NCBI GenBank assembly: GCA_020720565.1
Contig: DYOK01000127.1
Coordinates: forward strand, 1-7,796
Direction of reading: 5' to 3'
DNA from: Acetofilamentum sp.
GTDB lineage: Bacteria > Bacteroidota > Bacteroidia > Bacteroidales > JAFGXI01
DNA: 7,796 nucleotides
Made by a program: the position numbers and the translations under genes
The notes under the pieces: generated by a model
What the model saw: the letters and a program-made list of their open reading frames with translations, nothing else
Told to the model about the DNA's origin: nothing
Database searches by the model: none
Shown here: in pieces, positions 1 to 6,572 of the stretch
How the letters are laid out: each line of letters starts with the position of its first letter
Numbering within the stretch: position 1 is the stretch's first letter

Positions 1-894
1 CGGATGGTACATCATCAACGTTTCTTGTAAAAAAGTGCGATCTAAGTGGGTATATATTTCGGTTGTTAAAATACTTTCGTGCCCCAACATTTCTTGCACC
101 ACACGTAAATCGGCACCACCTTCGACCAAATGGGTTGCGAACGAATGTCGAAATGTGTGTGGGCTCACATTTTTTTGAATATCAGCGGCTTGAACCAGTT
201 GTTTTACGATGGTAAAAATCATCACCCGAGTAAGCTTTTTGCCTCTTCGGTTTAAAAAAACAATATCTTGAGCCGATTTATCAATCACATCCATGTGGTT
301 ACGGTAACCTTTGATATAAAAGTTGATATCGTTAAGTGCTTTTTGGCTGATGGGAACCAAACGTTCCTTTTGGCCTTTGCCTATCACTTTTATGTAAGCT
401 TGCTCGGCATGTAGGTGGCTTAGGCGCAAGTCGATAAGCTCTGAAACCCTAAGTCCACAACTGTATAGCGTTTCGATAATGGCTTTATTCCGGTGGCCTT
501 CGTTGGTCGACAGGTCGATGGCGGCTTGAATGGCATCAATTTCTTCAACACTAAGCACAACAGGAAGTTTTCTGCCTAGCTTTGGGGCTTCGATTAATTG
601 AGTTGGGTCGGCTTCAATTTGTTCGTCGAGAATTAAAAAACGAAAAAACGATTTTAATCCCGATACAATTCTGGCTTGCGAGCGTTCCGACATCCCCAAT
701 TCGGTAATAAACATCAAAAAATCTTGTATCTGATGCGTCTGAACTTTATCAGGCGTAAGCGTTTCTGACTTAAGCTCTAAAAAACTTTTAAATTGTGCCA
801 CATCGCGCAGATAGGCCTCAATAGAATTGGCACTCAGCGACTTTTCGAGCCGCAAATAGTTTTTAAAATCGCGTTGAAGCGGTTCCCATTTCAT
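1..894 (-). CDS. xerD: Site-specific tyrosine recombinase XerD (3' end cut by window)
   Basis: I read 298 in-frame codons from the ATG at 894-892 to the window edge, with no stop. XerD works with XerC at the dif site to resolve chromosome dimers, in the cytoplasm and under FtsK control. Residues 1-95 form the N-terminal SAM-like DNA-binding domain, and the rest is the catalytic domain. The full catalytic set is present: R149 (CGLRVSEL), K173 (GKGQKER), H246 and R249 (SPHTFRHSFATHL), H272 (LGHE) and nucleophile Y281 (IYTHL). Positions are almost identical to E. coli XerD (R148, K172, H244, R247, H270, Y279). The reading ends at FLQETLMMYHP, normally just a few residues before the XerD C-terminus, so the protein is nearly complete. 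Its ATG overlaps the upstream lipoprotein stop as ATGA, suggesting translational coupling. XerC or an element integrase is the alternative, but length, motifs and operon setting favour housekeeping XerD. Confidence 0.94.
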   Translation of the reverse strand, partial: MKWEPLQRDFKNYLRLEKSLSANSIEAYLRDVAQFKSFLELKSETLTPDKVQTHQIQDFLMFITELGMSERSQARIVSGLKSFFRFLILDEQIEADPTQLIEAPKLGRKLPVVLSVEEIDAIQAAIDLSTNEGHRNKAIIETLYSCGLRVSELIDLRLSHLHAEQAYIKVIGKGQKERLVPISQKALNDINFYIKGYRNHMDVIDKSAQDIVFLNRRGKKLTRVMIFTIVKQLVQAADIQKNVSPHTFRHSFATHLVEGGADLRVVQEMLGHESILTTEIYTHLDRTFLQETLMMYHP

Positions 895-1547
895 GGTTGT
901 ACATTTTCCGATTCGTCTAGCTTTTTAACAGGCGATAGTTTCCAATGGATATCGAGGCCAGCGTGGTCAATCAAAATCTGGACAGGAAGCCCTACGCCGC
1001 CATATTCGTATCGTATGGTAGTGCCCTTAAAGCAAGTGCCGTCCGATTCTTTTTGAGTAAGTTGTCGGTTGCGATATTGATAATAGTAATATCGGCCATC
1101 GTTTTTTTGAGCCAACATTTGGGTCGAATCTTTTTTATGGACAAAGTACCGCGATTGATTTTGTTGAGGTGTTTGTAAAAGCAAACTCAAATCGTTTCTA
1201 AGTAATTTTCTGACACTGGGTTTGTCTAAAAAACTAATCAGATAATGCACCACAAAACTGTCTTTTTTTAGCTCTACATCGAACATTTTCATGCCCATAT
1301 GCGACATGAGTACCACTCTAAAATCGGAATGCTGTACCCTTTTGACCAACAACAGCCCCGAAGCCTCTTTACCATAAGCTTCAATTTCTGTTTTAAACCA
1401 TAATTTCTGATACTCATCGGCTACAATATCGTAGCCCTTGGGCTCAAAAGGCACACTTTTCTTGTAGCCCGTATGGAATCGTAAAGCGCAGGCATTAATC
1501 AATGCGAGGCTAACGAACCACAAAAATATCTTTAGGGAGTGCCGCAT
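891..1547 (-). CDS. Small outer-membrane-type lipoprotein, possible LolB-like acceptor
   Basis: A 218-residue lipoprotein. The signal is short and basic (MRHSLK), with a hydrophobic stretch at 7-19 and a lipobox I17-N18-A19-C20, so C20 is the predicted lipidated residue. The residues after it (ALRFHTGYKK) are not acidic, so it lacks the Bacteroidota surface-export signature and should face the periplasm. I cannot place it in a named family with certainty. The mature part is rich in alternating beta-strand patterns. It resembles the LolA/LolB half-barrel in outline: a strand pair around W50-L67 (WFKTEIEAYGKEASGLL), paired strands at 76-103, and a C-terminal GVGLP turn followed by a strand ending HWKL (185-204). 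The start is fixed by the signal peptide, since no other ATG would retain it. The start lies inside lolA (38-nt overlap) and the stop overlaps the xerD ATG. LolB-like function is inference from fold pattern and neighbour. Confidence 0.8.
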   Translation of the reverse strand: MRHSLKIFLWFVSLALINACALRFHTGYKKSVPFEPKGYDIVADEYQKLWFKTEIEAYGKEASGLLLVKRVQHSDFRVVLMSHMGMKMFDVELKKDSFVVHYLISFLDKPSVRKLLRNDLSLLLQTPQQNQSRYFVHKKDSTQMLAQKNDGRYYYYQYRNRQLTQKESDGTCFKGTTIRYEYGGVGLPVQILIDHAGLDIHWKLSPVKKLDESENVQP

Positions 1548-2154
1548 TGTTACGTTTATTAGTGAAACTGATAAAAGTGTCGTCGCCAGCGGGCTCTATC
1601 ATCCGAATGCTGTTGACAGAAAAGTCTTTTTTGTCGAGAATTATAACAATTTTGGCAATAAACTCTTTCATCTGCGCTTGTTTAGGTGTCAACTCTAGTT
1701 TGTATGAATTGGCGTTTTCGAATACTTTAGAATCGAAATCTTTGTTTAGCAATAAATCGCCTTTAACAGTGCTCAACATCAGATTGTTAATCTGTTTAAA
1801 GATGGGACTCGATTCCATAGCCACTTTATTTTCTTTACCTTCGTTTTTGATGGTCATTAAACCATCTTTGATCACAATTAAGTACCGAAAGGGTTTCAGA
1901 TATTCCCAGCGAACGTTCGATGGGTCGGCAAAGGCAAATACACCTGTCGATTGAATCTTTTCTTCGAGAACCGATAAGTTTTTGATTTGTACGAAATCGG
2001 CTTGTAGGGTTTTCAAGGCATCAGATGCGTTTTTTATTCCGGTTCGAACGGCCGTTTGATCCGACATCAGCTTGTAATCGGTCTGTGCACGGAGGCTTTG
2101 TCCGATTAAAAATAAGACCAAAAACAAAATAAAAGAAAATTTGCTAAAATTCAT
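1510..2154 (-). CDS. lolA: Outer-membrane lipoprotein carrier protein LolA
   Basis: LolA is the periplasmic chaperone that takes lipoproteins released by the inner-membrane LolCDE complex and ferries them to the outer membrane. The 214-residue product matches the usual LolA length. It has a type I signal peptide (MNFSKF, hydrophobic 7-18, probable cleavage after A23 in LRAQ). The mature part carries family-typical stretches: LQADFVQ (50-56), GVFAFADPSNVRWEY followed by LKPF (71-89), then an IVIKDG strand-turn (93-98) matching the LolA/LolB half-barrel order. The C-terminal part (SIRMIEPAGDDTFISFTN) is the usual last strand pair. It is first in a unit with the lipoprotein at 891-1547 and xerD; its TAG lies 38 nt inside the next gene. 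A promoter candidate sits about 70 nt upstream. Other COG2834 members are possible, since Bacteroidota often encode more than one LolA paralogue. Confidence 0.87.
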   Translation of the reverse strand: MNFSKFSFILFLVLFLIGQSLRAQTDYKLMSDQTAVRTGIKNASDALKTLQADFVQIKNLSVLEEKIQSTGVFAFADPSNVRWEYLKPFRYLIVIKDGLMTIKNEGKENKVAMESSPIFKQINNLMLSTVKGDLLLNKDFDSKVFENANSYKLELTPKQAQMKEFIAKIVIILDKKDFSVNSIRMIEPAGDDTFISFTNKRNNAALPKDIFVVR

Positions 2155-2224
2155 TTTTTAAAAATATTTTAAATTACGTGTCGAGCCTGATTTCAACATC
2201 TTCGACGAATCAATTATCCACTTT

Positions 2225-2255
2225 AAAATATATAATGCCGCTTTTATTAGGCAAA
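2225..2255 (-). promoter_or_regulatory. Bacteroidota-type promoter candidate for lolA unit
   Basis: On the minus strand, a -33 TTTG (2255-2252) is followed after a 19-nt spacer by TATATTTT (2232-2225). This matches five of the six fixed bases of the Bacteroidota -7 consensus TAnnTTTG. Transcription would start near 2219 and give a leader of about 65 nt before the lolA ATG at 2154. AT-rich sequence makes chance matches easy, but position and spacing fit. A second, poorer candidate (TTTG/TTTCTTTG, spacer 16) lies just upstream at 2252-2279. Confidence 0.42.
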
Positions 2256-2287
2256 GAAATAGTATTAATGCCAGTCAAAAAAATATT

Positions 2288-2334
2288 AAAAAAGGTCGAT
2301 GGCCTTATTTGTGTTGACTACGGTATTCGACCTT
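2288..2334 (-). terminator. Intrinsic terminator of the secreted nuclease gene
   Basis: On the minus strand, 5 nt after the TAA at 2339-2341, AAGGTCGA (2334-2327) pairs perfectly with TCGACCTT (2299-2292) across a 27-nt loop. It is followed by a run of T extending to 2288, and then further AT-rich sequence. This is the expected layout for factor-independent termination of the gene at 2339-3400, and it separates that gene from the lolA unit downstream. The loop is long for a classic terminator. Confidence 0.65.
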
Positions 2335-2338
2335 AAAT

Positions 2339-3400
2339 TTATTGTTTTTCTCGAACCAAAAAGAGATAAACAGGGAAGTGATCGCTATACCCATCAATCC
2401 AGTTGCCGTACGAAAAAGTGCGGTGAGGGTATCCTTTATATTGACCATCTTGCGTGATGAGTTTAGGGTCTTTGAAAATTTTAGCTTCTTTAAACCACCA
2501 TGCTTTCTGATTTTTATCTAAAAATGCCTGAGTAACAATCAATTGATCGAACAAATTCCAAGTGTCGTTATAAGCACCCGTGCCATTACCTGCTTTGTAT
2601 TTAGCTTCCATTGGGTTATACATTTGACCTGGTTCAATATTTTTAGGGTCGCCCGAAGTGTTGAGTACTTTTTTAACACTTGTATTGGTTGGATCGTCGT
2701 TTAAGTCGCCCATCACAATAACTTTAGCGTTCGAATTGATGGCCGATACCGAATCGACAATCGAGCGAGAGAGGGCAGCAGCAGCTTCGCGAAGTGGACT
2801 GCTTTTCTTTTCGCCTCCTCGGCGAGAGGGCCAGTGATTGACCACAACATAAATCGATTCGCCTTGTAAATCGGCTTCCACTACCAATTGAGCACGTGTA
2901 AAAAAGTTGGGTTTGTCGGCTAATTTTAACTCGCGAGATGCCGAGCTTTTAATGGTTACAAAATCTTTTCGGTAAATCAATCCGACATCTACACCTCGTC
3001 GGTCTGGCGAGTGGTAGTGCACAATACCATAATTATATTTTTTAAGATGGGGCGAGGCAATTAAATCTTCGAGCACTTCGCTATTTTCGATTTCGCTAAC
3101 CCCCACAATCATTGGAGCGGTTTGAGTCAGTTCTTCTCCCAATTGTGAGATGACCCTCGACATTTTATCAATCTTCGCCCAATAACGTTCCGAATTCCAC
3201 ATGTTTTTACCCTTGGGTGTAAATTCGTCTTGCAAAATCTTGCTGGTATCTGGGTCTACAATGGTATCGAAAAGATTTTCGAGATTGTAGAAAGCGACAG
3301 TAGCCACTTCGTAAGTTTTTTCGTTTTGTGCAGTTGCGTTATACGCAGCTAAGCACATTAAAACAGCTAATAAGTAGCTGTGTAAAAAGAATCGATTCAT
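2339..3400 (-). CDS. Secreted endonuclease/exonuclease/phosphatase (EEP) family enzyme
   Basis: A 353-residue metal-dependent phosphodiesterase of the EEP fold (DNase I / AP endonuclease / sphingomyelinase superfamily). The signal peptide is type I: MNRFFLHSYLLAVLMCLAAYNATAQ, with cleavage probably after A24 or Q25. EEP motifs appear in order: FYNLENLFD (N39, metal site), SEIEN (E103/E105), RGVDVGLIYR (135-144), VVNHWPSRRGG (catalytic-type H189), VMGDLNDDP (D232, N234), DQLIV (285-289) and SDHFPV (D340, H341). All key residues are present, so it should be active. There is no C-terminal sorting domain and no lipobox, so it is periplasmic or released. It is divergent from the TonB receptor operon and ends at a hairpin terminator. 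Nuclease activity is the commonest annotation for such secreted Bacteroidota members; a phosphatase or lipid phosphodiesterase is not excluded. I see no convincing promoter, only a lone -7-like TAGTTTTA at 3434-3427. Confidence 0.9.
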   Translation of the reverse strand: MNRFFLHSYLLAVLMCLAAYNATAQNEKTYEVATVAFYNLENLFDTIVDPDTSKILQDEFTPKGKNMWNSERYWAKIDKMSRVISQLGEELTQTAPMIVGVSEIENSEVLEDLIASPHLKKYNYGIVHYHSPDRRGVDVGLIYRKDFVTIKSSASRELKLADKPNFFTRAQLVVEADLQGESIYVVVNHWPSRRGGEKKSSPLREAAAALSRSIVDSVSAINSNAKVIVMGDLNDDPTNTSVKKVLNTSGDPKNIEPGQMYNPMEAKYKAGNGTGAYNDTWNLFDQLIVTQAFLDKNQKAWWFKEAKIFKDPKLITQDGQYKGYPHRTFSYGNWIDGYSDHFPVYLFLVREKQ

Positions 3401-3843
3401 ATCTTTTGATTGTTTATTTTGTTAACTAAAACTATAAAGGGGCTTATGATATTTGGTCGACAAAGGGCTACAAAGGTAAGTAAGTGCCTCGAATAAAACA
3501 ATGTCGTATTTTAATAAGTCTGCCATATGGTAATTTGTTAAAGTTTTGTACTGGCCTAATAATCAAAAGATTGTTCCATTCCGTTCTTATAAGACGTAAA
3601 ATGCTGAAAATCAAATTTATCATCATTGCGAAGGTTGATAAATCTGGAAGCAATCTCAAAATCTTAACAAACTCTTAATGCTTATTAAACACAACATTAT
3701 ATTATTCTAAGTGCTTAAAATATGCTTGCAGTTAATAAAAAAATTAGATTTCAAAATTAATACCATTACCTCCATAATATGTTAATCGAAAATATCCTAA
3801 ACTTTAAATCTGCACGATAAGCCCAAAAAATGATTTTGGTATC

Positions 3844-3873
3844 TTGACAATTCAAATAAAAGTCTTAATATTG
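3844..3873 (+). promoter_or_regulatory. Promoter candidate for TonB receptor operon
   Basis: TTG (3844-3846, within TTGACA) is followed by a 19-nt spacer and TAATATTG (3866-3873). That matches five of the six fixed bases of the Bacteroidota -7 element TAnnTTTG at the usual distance. The start site would be near 3880, giving a leader of roughly 180 nt before the ATG at 4058. A 6-bp hairpin (CCAAAA/TTTTGG, 3823-3839) lies just upstream and could be an operator, but this is weak. Confidence 0.45.
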
Positions 3874-4005
3874 CAGCTCGAATTTTAAGTAATTGCCAAA
3901 GTATATGGCCTTTTTTTATTTACTCAAGTGCTTAATAAACTTAAAGTTGTTAAAATAAAAAATTGGAAGAGGAGCTTACTCACAAAATTTTGAATTCGAG
4001 CAGCA
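3872..4005 (+). repeat. Imperfect inverted repeat spanning the receptor leader
   Basis: The arm at 3872-3884 (TGCAGCTCGAATT) is the reverse complement of the arm at 3993-4005 (AATTCGAGCAGCA) at 12 of 13 positions, with 108 nt between them. The left arm overlaps the candidate -7 element and start site, and the right arm lies about 50 nt before the receptor ATG. It could close a long stem in the leader RNA or mark protein-binding half-sites. Chance is possible in AT-rich DNA, but the arms are GC-containing and well matched. Confidence 0.4.
3895..3917 (+). terminator. Possible leader attenuator (short hairpin plus T7)
   Basis: GCCA (3895-3898) can pair with TGGC (3906-3909) across a 7-nt loop, followed by one C and seven T (3911-3917). 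It sits about 15-35 nt after the predicted start site and 140 nt before the receptor gene. The 4-bp stem is too short for a confident terminator. It is recorded because of its position inside the leader and its clean T-run. Confidence 0.18.
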
Positions 4006-4057
4006 GTTCATACCCGACCAACCTACAATACATTTTATAATTTATTAATTTAATCAG

Positions 4058-6538
4058 ATGAGAAAGACTCTATTACTAATGTTCATTGGTATAGTCAGTT
4101 TTTCATTTGGACAAGAGGTTAAGGATACCAGTTCGACCAACACGTCGAATCTGCCAACGATTAGTCTTTCGACAGATGAGATTGACAACGATGAAGGAAA
4201 CGAAGCACCAATTATATCGGGATTGCTTCAAAGTTCGAAAGATCCCTATTCAACCGTTGCGGGTATGTCGTGGGGAGGGGCGGCTCGCTTCCGATTACGA
4301 GGATACGACTCCGAAAACAATTGGCTTACCATGAATGGTCTAAGCATGAACGATCCCGAAAACGGATGGGTTACTTGGAATCAATGGGGTGGACTAAACG
4401 ACATGATGCGCCAGAAAACCAGTAGCTTAGGTTTGCATTCCAACGATTTTTCGTTCGGTGGTATCGGTGGCGAAGAAAATATTTCTACACGAGCGTCGGA
4501 ATACCGTAAAAATGTTGGTGTCAGCTATTCGATTACCAACAGAAGTTACCGAAACAGGGTTATGCTCAGCTATGCTACGGGCATGATGGACAACGGTTGG
4601 GCTATTGCGGCTCAAGTCTCGCGTCGATGGGCTCAAGAAGGTTATGTCGAAGGCACATTTTACGATGCATATGCTTACTTTCTTTCGGTCGAAAAACGTC
4701 TCAATAAAAAGCATACATTGGGTTTTACTGCTCTAGGAGCTCCAACCAAACGTGGTAAATCGGCACCCTCTACTCAAGAAGCTTACGATTTGCTCGACAA
4801 CAATTACTACAATCCCAATTGGGGCTACCAAAATGGCGAAAAACGTAATGCCAAAGTGGGCGATACACACCGTCCTTTGATGATGCTAGCCCACTATTTT
4901 ACACCAACCGAAAAAACAACTGTAACCACTAGCTTAGGCTATAGTTTTGGCCACAACAACGGTACATCGCTCGATTGGTACAATGCACGCGATCCTCGTC
5001 CCGACTACTACCGCTACTTACCATCGTATTACGATGATGCTAGTGCTGCCGATGCTGTAGCTACCGAGTTTAAGGAGAACCATCAATTAGACTGGAATTA
5101 TTTTTATCAAGTTAATAAAAATTCAGAAGATGGCAGAGCCATTTTTATCGTTCAAAATCAACACGCCGACTACCAAGAGTACAAAGCCAATATCACTTTG
5201 AACCAAAAACTTAACGAGTCTTCGAAAATTGATGCAGGATTAACCTATAATTACAATGTGATTCGCCATTATTTGACGGTCGACGATTTATTAGGTGCCG
5301 ATCATTATTTGGATATCGATAAATATGCCGAGCTCGACTTCCCCGACGATCTCATTATGATCGATAACGACGTGAATAACCCCGACAAGCTGCGATATGC
5401 AGGCGACAAAATTGGCTACGATTATGCTTTTAATCGCCACTATTCAAATGCGTGGTTGCAATACAGCAAACAATTTACTAAAGTTGATGTATTTGCTTCG
5501 GCCAACGTTTCGCACACTGCTTTTTGGAGAACTGGTTACATGAAAAATGGTAAGTTCCAAGACAATTCGTACGGCGATTCGAAAACGCAAACCTATATTA
5601 ATTACGGGATAAAAGGCGGGCTAACCTATAAAATCAACGGCAGACACTATGTCGAAGCTCTAGGGTATTATGGAACAAGAGCACCCTACATTCAAGATGC
5701 TTACATTTCGCCCCGTACCCGCGACTTTATGGTCGACGGCCTAAAGGAAGAAACCATTATGTCGGGCGAAGCCTCTTATCACATCAGGTCACCACGATTA
5801 AAAGCACGTTTAACAGGCTATTATACCAAATTTATGGATCAAACCAAAGTTTATAGTTTCTATCACGACGAGTTAGCTACTTATGTAAATCAGGTTTTGA
5901 CAGGTATCGACGCTCAAAATGCGGGGATGGAATTTGGAGCCGAAGGTAAAATTAGTAATAGCTTTACGGCGACATCGGCGGTGGCTTTAGGACATCATAT
6001 TTATACTAGCCGAGCAACAGGCGTAACCTATGCCGATAACGACAATTCGACCAAACAAAGGTCGTTCGAAGTGGCTCAAAAGAATTTCTACCAACCCGTG
6101 GGACCACAAAATGCCTATTCTTTAGGTGTTAAATATGCCAACCCACATTATTGGTTTGTGACTTTAACAGCCAATTACTATCAAAAGAATTTTACAGAAT
6201 TTAACCCTGCTCGTCGAACTACAGCTGCCGTTTCGAACGTAACTGGTACCGATCATGTTGAACCTGGGTCTGAGCTTTGGCATCAAATCTTAGATCAAGA
6301 ACAATTACCCGACGCTTTTGTATTGGATGTGTTCTTTAGAAAAACTTTAAAAGTTAAAGATTACTTTTTCTATTTAAATGCAGGTGTAAATAACATCTTA
6401 AACAATACAGATTTTGTAAACACAGGATTTGAACAACGCCGATTCGATTACGAAAATCGTGATGTTGAGAAATTCCAATCTAAGTATTTTTATTCGAGTG
6501 GCATCAACTACTTTGTGAGTATTGGTATGTGGCTCTAA
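4058..6538 (+). CDS. TonB-dependent outer-membrane receptor
   Basis: An 826-residue outer-membrane receptor that would import a ligand using energy from TonB-ExbBD. The signal peptide is MRKTLLLMFIGIVSFSFG, with cleavage before Q19. A short acidic/Ser-Thr linker follows, with a possible TonB box around LPTISLS (32-38). The plug domain spans about 45-148, with AARFRLRGYD (75-84), a TMNGLSMNDPENG loop (91-103) and GGIGGEENISTRAS (134-147), where a plug normally ends. From about 150 to the end it alternates aromatic-rich strands and polar loops as in a 22-strand barrel, closing with a strand YFVSIGMWL. It lacks the carboxypeptidase-like N-terminal domain of SusC proteins, and the next gene is not SusD. 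It is followed after 34 nt by the OB-fold-like lipoprotein, so the two are very likely cotranscribed. The substrate is not readable from sequence; the neighbouring lipoprotein and divergent secreted nuclease suggest a nucleic-acid or phosphoester product. Confidence 0.9.
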   Translation: MRKTLLLMFIGIVSFSFGQEVKDTSSTNTSNLPTISLSTDEIDNDEGNEAPIISGLLQSSKDPYSTVAGMSWGGAARFRLRGYDSENNWLTMNGLSMNDPENGWVTWNQWGGLNDMMRQKTSSLGLHSNDFSFGGIGGEENISTRASEYRKNVGVSYSITNRSYRNRVMLSYATGMMDNGWAIAAQVSRRWAQEGYVEGTFYDAYAYFLSVEKRLNKKHTLGFTALGAPTKRGKSAPSTQEAYDLLDNNYYNPNWGYQNGEKRNAKVGDTHRPLMMLAHYFTPTEKTTVTTSLGYSFGHNNGTSLDWYNARDPRPDYYRYLPSYYDDASAADAVATEFKENHQLDWNYFYQVNKNSEDGRAIFIVQNQHADYQEYKANITLNQKLNESSKIDAGLTYNYNVIRHYLTVDDLLGADHYLDIDKYAELDFPDDLIMIDNDVNNPDKLRYAGDKIGYDYAFNRHYSNAWLQYSKQFTKVDVFASANVSHTAFWRTGYMKNGKFQDNSYGDSKTQTYINYGIKGGLTYKINGRHYVEALGYYGTRAPYIQDAYISPRTRDFMVDGLKEETIMSGEASYHIRSPRLKARLTGYYTKFMDQTKVYSFYHDELATYVNQVLTGIDAQNAGMEFGAEGKISNSFTATSAVALGHHIYTSRATGVTYADNDNSTKQRSFEVAQKNFYQPVGPQNAYSLGVKYANPHYWFVTLTANYYQKNFTEFNPARRTTAAVSNVTGTDHVEPGSELWHQILDQEQLPDAFVLDVFFRKTLKVKDYFFYLNAGVNNILNNTDFVNTGFEQRRFDYENRDVEKFQSKYFYSSGINYFVSIGMWL

Positions 6539-6572
6539 ACCAAAGCATTATTTATATTAAAAAATTGAAACT

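Larger units (their letters stand above)
3401..4057. other. Long AT-rich divergent intergenic region
   Basis: This 657-nt stretch separates the start codons of the secreted nuclease (minus) and the TonB receptor (plus). It is much richer in A/T than the flanking genes. The two overlapping open frames near 3468-3678 (63 and 64 codons, one per strand) have no family resemblance, no signal peptide and poor start contexts, so I do not call them genes. The right half holds a promoter candidate (3844-3873), an inverted repeat (3872-4005) and a small hairpin with a T-run (3895-3917). In the left half (3401-3840) I see no strong signal apart from a short CCAAAA/TTTTGG hairpin (3823-3839). Confidence 0.8.

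Noticed and set aside
1..894. Tyrosine recombinase as the integrase of a mobile element
   Set aside because: Length and catalytic residue positions match housekeeping XerD, it is embedded in an overlapping operon with lolA, and no att repeats, tRNA or element genes are present.
2339..3400. Possible lipobox at C16 of the secreted EEP enzyme (VLMC)
   Set aside because: Met at -1 is not accepted by signal peptidase II, and a good type I site (ATAQ) follows a few residues later.
3468..3678. Two overlapping short open frames on opposite strands in the divergent intergenic region
   Set aside because: No recognisable family, no signal peptide or ordered domain pattern, the plus-strand frame begins with GTG, and both lie in AT-rich sequence where such frames occur by chance.
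3709..3935. Ten-base direct repeat AAGTGCTTAA at 3709-3718 and 3926-3935
   Set aside because: A 10-mer match within about 650 nt of AT-rich DNA is plausible by chance, and the copies have no consistent placement relative to the promoter candidate.
3968..3974. AGAGGAG, a Shine-Dalgarno-like string in the receptor leader
   Set aside because: No start codon follows at suitable distance, it is about 85 nt before the receptor ATG, and Bacteroidota rarely use such sites.
4107..4714. Open frames inside the receptor gene in other frames (4107-4334 plus, 4427-4714 minus)
   Set aside because: They are shadows of the 826-codon receptor gene and their translations show no protein-like features.
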